DNA of 64,000 bases from Sphingobacterium multivorum. Its GTDB lineage: Bacteria; Bacteroidota; Bacteroidia; Sphingobacteriales; Sphingobacteriaceae. The notes beneath the pieces are model-generated. The model searched no databases. It was not told where the DNA came from and worked only from the letters and a program-made list of their open reading frames with translations. The translations under genes were made by a program, and so were the position numbers. The stretch spans positions 3,038,001 to 3,102,000 of the forward strand of contig NZ_CP154261.1 in NCBI RefSeq assembly GCF_039511225.1. Reading direction: 5' to 3'. Positions 41,799-51,600 of the stretch are shown here, piece by piece; position 1 is the first letter of the stretch; each line of letters begins with the position of its first letter.

Positions 41799-42650
41799 TT
41801 ATGGCTGCGCTTTAAACTGACTTGGTGTCATATTTGTATGGCATTTAAAAAACTTGCTGAAGCTTGCATTATCGTAAAATCCTAGATCAAAGACAATAGC
41901 TTTGATCGTTTTATCCGAAATTTTAAGCAAGCGCTTTGCTTCCAATAACACGCGTTCCTGAATCAAAAATGAAGCTGACTTGTGTAACACCCGATTACTT
42001 AACACATTCAGATAGTTTGCGGATATATTTAGCTTCTCGGCATAAAAAGCAACGGATTTTTCACTTTTATACCATTCATCGATAAGCTGAACAAATTTTG
42101 CCACAATCGGATTATCCTGATGTTGTTCATAATCATGATAATTATCCTGAACGATCTTGCTAATCAGAAGGGCAATTACTTTAACCCGCGCGTAAATCAA
42201 TTCCCATAGGATATGGTCGTCCGCTAGATCAGCTGCAATTGCTTTAAATTCTGCCAATAGCGACTGAAAGTGGATCGCTGAAAGATCAATGACCAAATGC
42301 TTTAGATAATAAGAAATAGGAAATCGCAATGCAGGTAATAAGCTTTCGAACCAACGTCTGCTGATCATGAGCTGCAATGCATGGGTCGAGTCGTCCATCT
42401 TCCACTGATGTACCTGACCTGGAAAAACGAGATGTAATTGATTACATCCAAGCGTAAAGTGATCGAAGTCTATGGTATGCGTACCTACAGACTCTTCAAA
42501 TAATAAGAGAATAAAAAAATCATGTTTATGCGGTTCATTAATTTCCCGAGGACCAATAAGTTCGTGAAAAAGCAGGTCACAATCCGCAATAATCCCTTCC
42601 TGGAATTTTTGCAGATCTAGTATTGGAAAATGGTCGTTGGGTTGATACAT
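41799..42650 (-). CDS. AraC family transcriptional regulator
   Basis: The 283-residue protein has an N-terminal cupin-like sensing region (EPHKHDFFILLLFEE, with the metal-binding-like His residues seen in AraC sensors) and a C-terminal double helix-turn-helix at about residues 180-280: 'VAFYAEKLNISANYLNVLSNRVL' and 'IKAIVFDLGFYDNASFSKFFKCHTNMTPSQFK'. It is immediately upstream of the deaminase gene on the same strand and probably controls it. The effector is unknown. Confidence 0.9.
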   Translation of the reverse strand: MYQPNDHFPILDLQKFQEGIIADCDLLFHELIGPREINEPHKHDFFILLLFEESVGTHTIDFDHFTLGCNQLHLVFPGQVHQWKMDDSTHALQLMISRRWFESLLPALRFPISYYLKHLVIDLSAIHFQSLLAEFKAIAADLADDHILWELIYARVKVIALLISKIVQDNYHDYEQHQDNPIVAKFVQLIDEWYKSEKSVAFYAEKLNISANYLNVLSNRVLHKSASFLIQERVLLEAKRLLKISDKTIKAIVFDLGFYDNASFSKFFKCHTNMTPSQFKAQP

Positions 42651-42661
42651 AAACAGTATTC

Positions 42662-42689
42662 CAAAGATAGTATCTAAATATTAAAACAA
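42662..42689 (-). promoter_or_regulatory. Promoter for the araC-type gene
   Basis: On the minus strand TTG (42689-42687), a 17-base spacer and an exact TATCTTTG (42669-42662), 11 bases before ATG 42650. Confidence 0.65.
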
Positions 42690-42766
42690 AAAACAAAAGC
42701 TAGTGAGAGCTGGTAACAATACTAAAAATTACTTCCAACTTATGACCAGCTTCGTACTGTAAACAC

Positions 42767-42799
42767 AGTGAGTCCACAGTAAGTCCACGTTGAGTCCAC
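42767..42799. repeat. Three tandem 11-base imperfect repeats (AGTCCAC core)
   Basis: AGTGAGTCCAC (42767-42777), AGTAAGTCCAC (42778-42788) and GTTGAGTCCAC (42789-42799). The copies share AGTCCAC and start every 11 bases, about one DNA helix turn apart. Confidence 0.8.
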
Positions 42800-42944
42800 C
42801 TTTTTTATGTGCAATTACCGTGGCTTCATCGTACAGACATACTGCTTACAGTCCGAAGTTGATTACTAATAGGCTATCATTTTTTCTAACGAAGCCCTTA
42901 AGCTTGCCCGCAATTATTGACAGAAATTGTTACGATTATCATTA

Positions 42945-42973
42945 TTGATTAATATCAAAAAAACGTTACTTTG
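42945..42973 (+). promoter_or_regulatory. Candidate promoter for the MpaB-type operon
   Basis: TTG (42945-42947), 18 bases, and TTACTTTG (42966-42973, one mismatch to TAnnTTTG), 66 bases before ATG 43039. Confidence 0.4.
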
Positions 42974-43038
42974 AAATAGTTTATAGGGTCTGATTTAGGT
43001 CGAATGCCTATGCCTCATTTCCAACTTAAGATCGAAAC

Positions 43039-43671
43039 ATGCAAATTGAAATAGGGAGTATATTTTACGAAATAGTACTTTGGAATAAAGATTACATCCA
43101 GATTCTAGGTAGTTCATCACCCTATCGTGTATACGCTCCAGCGCATTGCGATGTTGCTTTCCTCAAAGAGTACATTAAGCTAAATCCTCCAGAAAAGCTA
43201 AATCGTCCAGAAAGTAAATCGGAAGATTCATCCTATTCCTATCTGGAAGATCCCTACCACCTATTTGGAAAACCTTATTTGGTCAAGATTTATACGTCCG
43301 CAATGCTACCAACTGTTGAATTGACAGCAACGAGTATATGTGTATATCAAAAGAAGAACACAAATACCTTGAACTTACTGTACAAATGGTGCCAGGAATT
43401 ACTCTACCATGAAGTCGTCAAGCAAATTGCTTACTGGGAGGAGCAATTGGATATATATGATGTAGCAACAGTAACCATCCGCAAACTACCCAAAAGTGAT
43501 TTTAGAATCGTTGAAGGTGGATTTCAATTTTCAAATCGACTCATTGATTTTAAAAAAGAACACATCAATCTAATTATTCTAAAGGCTTTCTGTAAATTTG
43601 CGGATAAGACCCGAAAGGAAACAGAAGCAATTTTCAATCTATATATCCCAAACTGGAGAGATCTTTATTAG
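43039..43671 (+). CDS. YgjP/DUF45-like protein lacking the zinc motif
   Basis: This 210-residue protein has no close family I can name with certainty, but its layout matches YgjP-like (M48-related) metallopeptidases: FGKPYLVKIY in the N-terminal strand region, 'LLYKWCQELLYHEVVKQIAYWEEQLDI' where the family has a Trp-Tyr helix, and the final 'ETEAIFNLYIPNWRDLY' where the family has HxxFW...PDW. At the catalytic place where VVHELCH is expected there is ILKAFCKF, so the zinc ligands are lost. It probably is a non-catalytic relative. It is the first of three genes with MpaB. Confidence 0.55.
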   Translation: MQIEIGSIFYEIVLWNKDYIQILGSSSPYRVYAPAHCDVAFLKEYIKLNPPEKLNRPESKSEDSSYSYLEDPYHLFGKPYLVKIYTSAMLPTVELTATSICVYQKKNTNTLNLLYKWCQELLYHEVVKQIAYWEEQLDIYDVATVTIRKLPKSDFRIVEGGFQFSNRLIDFKKEHINLIILKAFCKFADKTRKETEAIFNLYIPNWRDLY

Positions 43672-43685
43672 CACACTATAATAAA

Positions 43686-44039
43686 ATGGCAGAAATTAGC
43701 ATCAGAATAGCGATAGAAAAAGACAGTTTAATCATACCGTTCACCGATCAAGAGCTCCTACCATTCGTCGACAAACATCAGAAAGAAATCAATGATTACG
43801 TTATCGATCAATTGGAAGATAAAGATGGCGGCCCGCATTTAAGTGACTTTAGCGTCAGCAGGCTAACTTTTTTTGCAGATCAGACAGGCGGCTCTTTTAG
43901 ACTTCATTTTAAAATTGACCGTCAATTTTGCTGCAGTGATCTTTTATCTTGTCAAACGGATTATATAGACTTTAAATTCAATAAATCAAACAATACAATC
44001 ACATTAACAGGAGGTTATATATCTTGGACAACTCAATAA
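43686..44039 (+). CDS. Hypothetical protein in the MpaB-type operon
   Basis: A 117-residue cytoplasmic protein with no membrane segment and no domain I recognise. The sequence alternates charged helices (LPFVDKHQKEINDYVIDQL) with beta strands near the C-terminus (FKFNKSNNTITLTGGYI). It begins 14 bases after the YgjP-like gene and its last 16 bases overlap the MpaB-type gene, so the three are translationally linked. Confidence 0.6.
   Translation: MAEISIRIAIEKDSLIIPFTDQELLPFVDKHQKEINDYVIDQLEDKDGGPHLSDFSVSRLTFFADQTGGSFRLHFKIDRQFCCSDLLSCQTDYIDFKFNKSNNTITLTGGYISWTTQ
44009..44015 (+). promoter_or_regulatory. Shine-Dalgarno AGGAGGT fixing a TTG start
   Basis: Perfect SD sequence with an eight-base spacer to TTG 44024. 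No ATG is near, so this site decides the start of the MpaB-type gene. Confidence 0.85.
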
Positions 44040-45220
44040 AAGAGAGGCGAATACCCGAGCGTTATCAAGTTAATACAACTTCATTTTCTTTCTATTGGTC
44101 GAGAGGTCTTGGCGTGGAATTGCTTCGCAAATTGCCGACTAAACCTTCGATCGCGGCTGCCGATCAATGTATACCTTTACTCGATCAATTTGACAATAGC
44201 TGCGACCAGCTTGTCGAACAGCTCCACCTAAAAATTGGTTTCCCTCAAGGTCAACAACTGCTCAAAAATGCACTTGCAGGAAAGCCTATTGATGCCGCGT
44301 ACGAACCCCTATTGCAGAATTTTCTACAGACATTGGATCTTAGTCCCTCTTGGTTAGATTGGGATAAAATAGAGCAAGGCATTGGCCTCAGCCAACGTTC
44401 GGGCTTATCAGGACTTGTCGTATTACGGGACTATGTCCTCATGGGGGGCTATGAATCCAGTGCCATCAATAAACCCCTAATTTTTACAGGTGCGTTAAAA
44501 AAAGGTGCTGTCAAAAGGCTCACCGAAACGGTCACCTTTTGGGTTGACGTCACAGGTAACAATGCACTGAAAAAGGGTAATATCGGCATTGAGGCCATCC
44601 TACTTACCCGATGTATCCATTCGTATGCTCGGTTAAATATTCTAAAGCACGGTCAGTGGCAAACAGAAAAATGGGGCATCCCTTTAAACACTTGGGATAT
44701 GCTTGCGACCAACCTCGGATTCTCTCTTGTTTATCTAACAGGGCTAAAACGCATGAAATTCAATATATTGAAAAGCGAGGTTGATGGTTTATTCCATGTT
44801 TGGAAATTTATCGGGACATTGCTGGGCATTCCCACGGAATTGCTACCCGACACCGAGGAGCAAGCTATTGAAGCGTTGTATTATTGGACGATGACCCAAC
44901 AATCAGGAGATCAGGATAGTTTAGCCTTAGCAAAAGCGCTCATGGAAGAGCCCATTAAAGCAGCCTACCCTACAAACAAATGGGGACGAAAGCTTATGCG
45001 TGAAATTCATCTCTACTACAATCATTATCTATTGGGAGACTATTCGTGTTCATTACTTGGTTTAAGGAAAACGGTACTCGGTAAAATCGCTTATGTGAAT
45101 ATCTTAAAAAATAAAAAAGCAAATCATATGATTACCGACAGCCTATGGCGACAACAACAGATTGACAAAGGAAGAAAGATACACGAGGGTGTGAAACAAA
45201 TCTATCTGAAATACAATTAA
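44024..45220 (+). CDS. MpaB/DUF2236 family oxygenase-like protein
   Basis: The 398-residue protein has the DUF2236/'oxygenase MpaB family' pattern: 'VVLRDYVLMGGYESSAINKPL' and 'FTGALKKGAVKRLTETVTFW', then the CIHSYAR helix that in related proteins lies near a haem. Rubber oxygenase (Lcp) and fungal MpaB belong to the same superfamily, and some bacterial members bind haem. No activity can be assigned. Translation starts at TTG 44024 with a strong SD (AGGAGGT), and it overlaps the preceding gene by 16 bases. It converges on recR, overlapping it by 4 bases. Confidence 0.8.
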   Translation: MDNSIKERRIPERYQVNTTSFSFYWSRGLGVELLRKLPTKPSIAAADQCIPLLDQFDNSCDQLVEQLHLKIGFPQGQQLLKNALAGKPIDAAYEPLLQNFLQTLDLSPSWLDWDKIEQGIGLSQRSGLSGLVVLRDYVLMGGYESSAINKPLIFTGALKKGAVKRLTETVTFWVDVTGNNALKKGNIGIEAILLTRCIHSYARLNILKHGQWQTEKWGIPLNTWDMLATNLGFSLVYLTGLKRMKFNILKSEVDGLFHVWKFIGTLLGIPTELLPDTEEQAIEALYYWTMTQQSGDQDSLALAKALMEEPIKAAYPTNKWGRKLMREIHLYYNHYLLGDYSCSLLGLRKTVLGKIAYVNILKNKKANHMITDSLWRQQQIDKGRKIHEGVKQIYLKYN

Positions 45221-45831
45221 CCAACATTGCGCTCGTAAGGCACCCGTGTCGCAATGGACCGTCCTAAGGTCAGTTCATCCACATATTCCAATTCACCACC
45301 AAAGGCTATACCGCGGGCAATGGTTGTAATTTTAACATCAAACTCACGCAATTTGCGATATAAATAAAAAATGGTGGTATCCCCTTCCATTGTTGCTGAA
45401 AGTGCCAGAATAACTTCTTCCACCTCACCTCTTTGAATTCGATTGAGTAATCCCTCAATTTTTAGATCCGCAGGACCAATACCGTCCATTGGCGAAATTA
45501 ACCCACCCAATACATGATATACACCTTGATAGGAATTTGTATTTTCAATGGCCATCACATCACGTGTATCTTCCACAACACAAATCAAGCTTTTATCACG
45601 TTTAAAGGAGGCACATATCTCACATATACTGTGATCCGAAATATTGAAACATTCCTGGCAATACTGAATATCTTCTTTCAAGCGATCAATAGCGGCTGTA
45701 AAACGGGCTACATCCGCATCGGATTGCTTCAGCAGATGCAAAACCAGTCGTAATGCTGTCTTTTGTCCTACGCCTGGTAGTTTTCCAAATTCAGCGACGG
45801 CATTCTCAAGAAGTTTAGAAGAAAAATTCAT
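45217..45831 (-). CDS. recR: Recombination mediator protein RecR
   Basis: The 204-residue protein acts with RecF/RecO to load RecA on gapped DNA. It has an N-terminal helix-hairpin-helix (FGKLPGVGQKTALRL), a C4 zinc finger (CQECFNISDHSICEICA) and a Toprim domain (ICVVEDTRDVMAIE). Length is standard. It converges with the MpaB-type gene, and the coding regions overlap by 4 bases. No dnaX or ybaB is next to it, unlike in E. coli. Confidence 0.96.
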   Translation of the reverse strand: MNFSSKLLENAVAEFGKLPGVGQKTALRLVLHLLKQSDADVARFTAAIDRLKEDIQYCQECFNISDHSICEICASFKRDKSLICVVEDTRDVMAIENTNSYQGVYHVLGGLISPMDGIGPADLKIEGLLNRIQRGEVEEVILALSATMEGDTTIFYLYRKLREFDVKITTIARGIAFGGELEYVDELTLGRSIATRVPYERNVG

Positions 45832-45939
45832 AATGCAAATGTAAGAATAATCAGAAAAAGTAGCTACTATTAAAAAAATAGCTATATTGTATTCCTTTTT
45901 GAAAAATTGGAATTTAGAATTAAATGTATAACGTTATAT

Positions 45940-46650
45940 ATGGACATTACAAAAGAAGATAAAATTATCCGCGCATTTGAAAACAAAACATGGCAGGAAA
46001 TTAAAGTTAAGGACTCATGGCAGATTTTTAAAGTGATGTCAGAGTTTGTGGACGGATTTGAGAAATTGGCAAAAATTGGTCCCTGTGTATCGATATTTGG
46101 ATCGGCACGTACGCCACGTGAACACAAATATTATCAAATGGCGGTCGATATTGCCAGTTTATTGACAGAACGCGGTTATGGTATTATCTCGGGCGGTGGA
46201 CCTGGAATTATGGAAGCAGCCAATAAAGGTGCTTATGAATCCGGAGGAAAGTCTGTTGGTCTAAATATTGAATTACCATTTGAGCAGTTTCACAACAAAT
46301 ATATTGATCGCGACAAACTACTTGAATTCAAGTACTTTTTCGTCAGAAAAGTGATGTTCATGAAGTATTCTCAGGGTTATATTGTTATGCCAGGAGGCTT
46401 TGGAACCATGGATGAGCTTTTTGAAGCAATCACATTGATTCAAACCGGCAAAATTGCACGTTTTCCGATCGTATTGGTTGGCTCTGAATATTGGAAAGGG
46501 TTGATGGACTGGGTTCAGAATACAATGATTCCTAACAAATATATCAGCGAAGAAGATTTGAAACTATACCGTATTGTCGATACTGCCGAAGAGGCTGCGG
46601 ATCATATTTTCCGATTCTACGACAAATACTTGTTGAAACCAAACTTCTAA
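45940..46650 (+). CDS. LOG family (TIGR00730) Rossmann-fold protein
   Basis: The 236-residue protein carries the LOG motifs SGGGPGIMEAANKGA and MPGGFGTMDELFEA (the PGGxGTxxE signature), which in plant and bacterial members release cytokinins or split nucleoside monophosphates (AMP-ribose hydrolysis). An N-terminal extension of about 40 residues is common to the Bacteroidota group. Start at ATG 45940; a TTG at 45907 is rejected. It is followed by a strong terminator and seems monocistronic. Confidence 0.9.
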   Translation: MDITKEDKIIRAFENKTWQEIKVKDSWQIFKVMSEFVDGFEKLAKIGPCVSIFGSARTPREHKYYQMAVDIASLLTERGYGIISGGGPGIMEAANKGAYESGGKSVGLNIELPFEQFHNKYIDRDKLLEFKYFFVRKVMFMKYSQGYIVMPGGFGTMDELFEAITLIQTGKIARFPIVLVGSEYWKGLMDWVQNTMIPNKYISEEDLKLYRIVDTAEEAADHIFRFYDKYLLKPNF

Positions 46651-46661
46651 GAAGTACCTGT

Positions 46662-46702
46662 AAAAAAAAGAGTACCTGAATCAACAGATACTCTTTTTTT
46701 TT
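46662..46702 (+). terminator. Terminator after the LOG gene
   Basis: AAAAAAAAGAGTA (46662-46674) and TACTCTTTTTTTTT (46689-46702) form a stem with a long T run. Confidence 0.9.
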
Positions 46703-46775
46703 GCCTATTTGCCCTCCCCTTGGTCTTTGTAAAATAGGTATTTAGCTGTTCAAAACCAGCTTTTACAGATTAAAG

Positions 46776-46807
46776 TTGCATTATTGCTAATTTAGTCCCT
46801 ACATTTA
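46776..46807 (+). promoter_or_regulatory. Candidate promoter for the ECF-sigma operon
   Basis: TTG (46776-46778), 21 bases, and TACATTTA (46800-46807, one mismatch to TAnnTTTG), 55 bases before ATG 46863. Confidence 0.4.
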
Positions 46808-46862
46808 TAGCGCGATTCGCATTACACGTCGTTAACCGTAGAAAAACAAATTATTGTCTTGC

Positions 46863-47420
46863 ATGAAAGATTTTGGAGGCCATTCAGATGAAGAGTTGAT
46901 TGTATTGGTTCAACAAGACGATAGCTTAGCTTTCGAAGCTTTGTATGATCGCTATTGGAAAAAGCTTTATTACCAGGCTGCGCGCAAAACAAATTCGCTG
47001 GAAGACGCGCAGGAAATCGTACAAAACATCTTTACTTCGCTTTGGCTGAGACGCCATCAACTCCAAATTGAAAGCAATCTGGCCTCCTACCTCGCTGTGG
47101 CCGTTAAATACAAAGTCTTTAAATATCTGGCGCAACAATACAAGCAGGAAGCTTTTAAGTATGACACGGAATGGGTAGATTTTGATAACTCGACGGAAAA
47201 TTGGCTTCAGTTTGAAGAACTTCGAGTTCGGCTGGATCAGCTTGTTTCGGAACTGCCCGAAAAATGCCAGCTTGTTTTCAAATTATCCCGCGAAGAAGGA
47301 CTTACTTATAAACAGATCGCTGAGCACATGAACATCTCTGTGAAAACGGTCGAAACCCAATTAGGCCGTGCCTTAAAAAAAATACGCGCTGGTATTCAGC
47401 GCTTTCTGATTACTTTGTGA
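46863..47420 (+). CDS. ECF (FecI-like) RNA polymerase sigma-70 factor
   Basis: The 185-residue protein has region 2 (FEALYDRYWKKLYYQAARKTNSLEDAQEIVQNIFTSLW) and region 4 (LPEKCQLVFKLSREEGLTYKQIAEHMNISVKTVETQL) of ECF sigma factors, the group that Bacteroidota place before FecR-SusC-SusD. It probably turns on the downstream operon when the TonB receptor binds its substrate. The start is ATG 46863; a TTG at 46854 is rejected. 67 bases separate it from the fecR gene. Confidence 0.95.
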   Translation: MKDFGGHSDEELIVLVQQDDSLAFEALYDRYWKKLYYQAARKTNSLEDAQEIVQNIFTSLWLRRHQLQIESNLASYLAVAVKYKVFKYLAQQYKQEAFKYDTEWVDFDNSTENWLQFEELRVRLDQLVSELPEKCQLVFKLSREEGLTYKQIAEHMNISVKTVETQLGRALKKIRAGIQRFLITL

Positions 47421-47487
47421 TTTTTTTTTCTCTTCTTGTCAGGGTATCAACCCAATCTAGGGACTCTATATATAAATAACCCTAAAT

Positions 47488-48627
47488 ATGGTTGATCATA
47501 ATCAATTCCGGATAAAGCAATTGGCTTACAAATGGCTTCAAGGCACATGTACCCCTGAAGAGGAAGCCGAATTGCAAGAGTGGTATGAAACAAGTAATGG
47601 CGAACCTCTCCCTATTCCTGAGGGGCTGGCAACCGATGAACAACAACTCAAAGAGCTGTTATTTTCCAATATTAAGCAGGAAATCCAAGCGTCAAAAATC
47701 AGGCGAATTCCGCAACGGGTGAAGTTGGGTGGAATAGCTGCTGCTTTGGCACTGTTGTTTATATTACCCCTTTACCTTGTTAAAAGAACATCTGGAGATA
47801 GCCAGCAGGTAGCCGTGAAGATGCAACAACAGGTTCACCCGGGCATTAAGGCAGCCGTATTAACTTTAGCCGATGGAACTAAAATTGACCTTTCTGCCCA
47901 GCAACAGCGCGTTCTCCATCAGGATGAACAGGTGAAAGTCGTTACCACTGCTTCCGGAACCGTGCAATATCAATTTACAGCCAGCAGGAATACTGCTACA
48001 AGCCGTACCAATACCATTGAAACCCCGATTGGAACAGAGTATACGATCATTTTGGCCGATGGCAGTAAGGTGTGGCTAAATGCTGGATCCGTGCTGACGT
48101 TTCCTGAATCTTTTGCGTCGAATAGCCGGGAAGTAAAATTATCTGGGGAGGGCTATTTTGAGGTCAGCCACGATAGCAAGCGCCCCTTCTATGTGCGATC
48201 CAATGAACAGACCATTCGTGTATTCGGAACTCATTTTAATGTACGCTCTTATCCAAATGAAAACAATAAAACCACACTTATAGCCGGTTCTGTACAAGTC
48301 TCGCAATTCGGTAAGTCAAAAATGCTGAAACCTGGTCAAGCAGCATTTACCACTGGCGGGAATCTTATCGTAGCAGAAGCCAATATCGAAGAAGCAATGG
48401 CCTGGAAAAATGGTTTTTTCTATTTCGAATCGACACCCATTAAAGATGCGCTTGCCGCCATAAAACGCTGGTATAATGTGGATATCGTGTATAAAGGAAC
48501 AAATGAAAAGCGTGAACTGACAGGTAAGATAAAACGCAATTCAACTGCCCAGCAACTGGTTGAGACCCTCAACTTTCTGGATATAAAATGCCGATTGGAA
48601 AACAATAAAATTGAAGTTGAACTCTAA
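47488..48627 (+). CDS. FecR family anti-sigma factor
   Basis: The 379-residue protein has a short cytoplasmic sigma-binding N-terminus (EEEAELQEWYETS), one membrane helix (about residues 82-100, LGGIAAALALLFILPLYLV), a periplasmic FecR domain (TPIGTEYTIILADGSKVWLNAGS, VKLSGEGYFEV, GTHFNVRSY) and the C-terminal DUF4974 domain (residues about 300-378). It relays the signal from the SusC plug/STN domain to the ECF factor. The SusC gene starts 35 bases downstream. Confidence 0.95.
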   Translation: MVDHNQFRIKQLAYKWLQGTCTPEEEAELQEWYETSNGEPLPIPEGLATDEQQLKELLFSNIKQEIQASKIRRIPQRVKLGGIAAALALLFILPLYLVKRTSGDSQQVAVKMQQQVHPGIKAAVLTLADGTKIDLSAQQQRVLHQDEQVKVVTTASGTVQYQFTASRNTATSRTNTIETPIGTEYTIILADGSKVWLNAGSVLTFPESFASNSREVKLSGEGYFEVSHDSKRPFYVRSNEQTIRVFGTHFNVRSYPNENNKTTLIAGSVQVSQFGKSKMLKPGQAAFTTGGNLIVAEANIEEAMAWKNGFFYFESTPIKDALAAIKRWYNVDIVYKGTNEKRELTGKIKRNSTAQQLVETLNFLDIKCRLENNKIEVEL

Positions 48628-48662
48628 ATTATCTAATATAAAACAAACTTACCCAACTAATT

Positions 48663-51600
48663 ATGTATAAACTTAAAACCATCCAAGGGGCTGGTAAAAA
48701 GGCAAAACTATTTGCTGCTTTACTTGCTATCCAATGCGTTTCCCATGCAAATAATTTGGCGATGGCGAATGTAAACCAATCTAAAATCAAGTTACAAGAC
48801 AAGGAATACACTTTGGCAAAGTTTGCTAAAGAAATCGAGCGTCAGAGTTCTTATGTGTTTCTGTACGATAACTCACAGATCAATGATAACCAAAAAATCC
48901 GCATAAACCATAAAGATGGTTCTATTGTTGAAATTCTGGATGACAACCTGAAAGAGCTGTCGTATTCATACAAAATTGTCAACAACACCATTGTCCTAAA
49001 AAAGAAAATAAATGACATACCTTTAAGAAACACGATCAATATACAACAGCTTGTCAAAGGGCGCGTTACCGATGGCGACGGTAAAGCATTAACAGGGGTC
49101 ACCATCCGCAATACAACAACAGGTAAACAGACGGAAACAGACAGCAAAGGTGAGTTTTCAATTGAAGCGACTCCTACACATCAGCTCAGCTTTAGTTCAA
49201 TAGGTTATGAGACTATCAGTAGTACGGTAGGTTCCAATAGTTACCTCAATATACAGCTAAAAACTGCCAACAACCAACTGGAACAGATCGTTGTAGTCGG
49301 TTTTGGAACACAGAAGAAAAAAGACATCACGGGAGCCATTGCAACCATGAGTACAAAAGATATTGAAGATCGCCCTGTGACCCAATTAGCGAGTGCTATG
49401 GAGGGCAAAATGGCGGGGGTGGAAATTGTAAAATCTTCCGGACAACCTCAAGCTGGCTTCTCTATTCGCGTTCGCGGAACTTCAACAATTACTGCAGGTA
49501 GTAATCCATTATACATTGTAGATGGTGTTCCTACTGAAAACATATCGGAGCTCAATCCATCCGATATTCAAAGCATTTCTGTATTAAAGGATGCTGCTTC
49601 AGCCGCTGTCTATGGATCTTCTGGCGCAAATGGCGTTGTATTGATTACAACCAAAAGAGGAACAAACGGTAAGACACAGGTAAATTTCGAAACCTATCAA
49701 GGATTTTCAGCCATCAGAAAAAAGCCTAGTGTTCTAAATGCGGCACAATATAGAGAATTAATGACTGAGATGGGAGAAGCCTTGGATTGGTCGAAATATA
49801 CCGCTGATACAAACTGGCCAGATCAGCTATTCCGCACCGGTTACAGCCAAAAATACCAGGCTTCAGTACGCGGTGGAGATGAAAAGACAGGGTTTTACAT
49901 CTCGGGATCTTATCAAAAAGATAATGGTACGGTAATTACCAATACAGTTAATAAAGTCAATTTCAAGGTTAATTTGGATCATCAGATCAATAAAATCTTT
50001 AAGGTGGGGACCAGCTTATCTTACAACCGTTGGTACGACGTGGACATTACCGAGAACTCCCGAAATGGAGTCATCATGAACGCTTATCTAGGCTCTCCAG
50101 TAATCGGCATATATGGCGATAAAGGTGCTTTCACAGTGGATCCATTCTATACAGATCTTGACAACCCCGTTGCATTGGCAACAGGTAACGAGCACAGCTA
50201 TATCAACAACAGATTTACAGGAAATGCCTTTGTGGAAGCCAATATCCTACCTGGATTAAAATTCAAATCGCTGTTTGGGTATGAGAAATTTAACAACCAG
50301 TACCGCAGTTTTGTGGATCCGTTCCGCACGACAGAGGGTAGAAAATATAAAGGAATGGCGACGCTCCAGCAGCAGGACAATCAGTATTGGATGTCCGAAA
50401 ATACATTAAACTATGACAAAACCTTTAGTGATAAACACCACTTTACAGGCTTATTAGGCTATATTACAACGAAAACACAAACAACAACCTCAAATATTGC
50501 TACGCAAAATTTTGCTAATCCAGCAATCCACACGGTCAATGGTGGTTCGATGATCACAGCGATGCCTACGGCAGTAGACGCCGCTGTATCCACTGTATCT
50601 GGCATCGCAAAAATTGGTTATGATTATAACGACAAGTACCTATTTACAGCAAATCTGCGGGCTGACGCATCATCTGTGTTTGGGCCAAATAACCGTTGGG
50701 GTTACTTCCCTTCTTTCTCTGCTGGCTGGCGTTTATCCAATGAGGATTTCTTCAGTTCGCTAAAAAGCACTGTAAACGATTTGAAAATCCGTGCGAGCTG
50801 GGGTAAAGTTGGGAATAGCCAAATTCCGGCCTTTTCCTATCTCGGTTTAGTCGACGTGACAGGATCATATAACATCGGCGACCAAGTTGTACCCGGTTAT
50901 ACGCCTGCTACCCTGGACAATCCCAATTTAAAATGGGAAACAACAAACCAGACCGATATTGGTGTGGATGCCAGTTTCTTTAATTCGAGATTGATATTTG
51001 GTGCAGATTATTATGCAAAAAGGACTGTAGGCCTACTTCTCAACTCAAGAGTTCCGTACAGTTCGGGCTATAGAACTGCGCTGAAAAACCTCGGCGACCT
51101 ACAAAATAGAGGTTTTGAATTCGAATTGAGTAGCCGAAATTTCGTTCACGATTTCAAATGGAATACAACAGTGACATTCGGACTCAATCGCAATAAAGTC
51201 CTGAATATTGATGGCGGAACTTATTATGACGGAAATATCGATGGTCGGGGTAATAGTACGATTGCAAAAGAAGGCGTTGCATTGGGGTCCTTCTGGGGCT
51301 ATGGCGCAAAAGGCGTCAATCCAGAGACCGGAGATATGATCTATCAGATGGCCGATCCGGAAGCAGGTCTCCAAACGAGTGATATGGCTATCATTGGTCA
51401 TGCTACACCAAAATTCTCTTATGGCATGACCAACGATTTCAGCTATAAGAACTTCAACTTTTCCTTTTTCTTACAAGGTGTACAGGGAAATGATATCCTT
51501 AATGCGACGCGCATTTATACAGAAGGTATGTGGGAACCGAGAAACCAAAGTGTTGCCGTGTTAAACAGATGGACTGTTGATAACAAAAATAGTACTATGC

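Larger units (their letters stand above)
42690..43038. other. Intergenic region between the araC gene and the MpaB-type operon
   Basis: This 349-base stretch (between the araC promoter and the next gene, both divergent) holds three tandem 11-base repeats and one possible promoter, listed separately. I see no further gene, hairpin or RNA. Confidence 0.5.
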
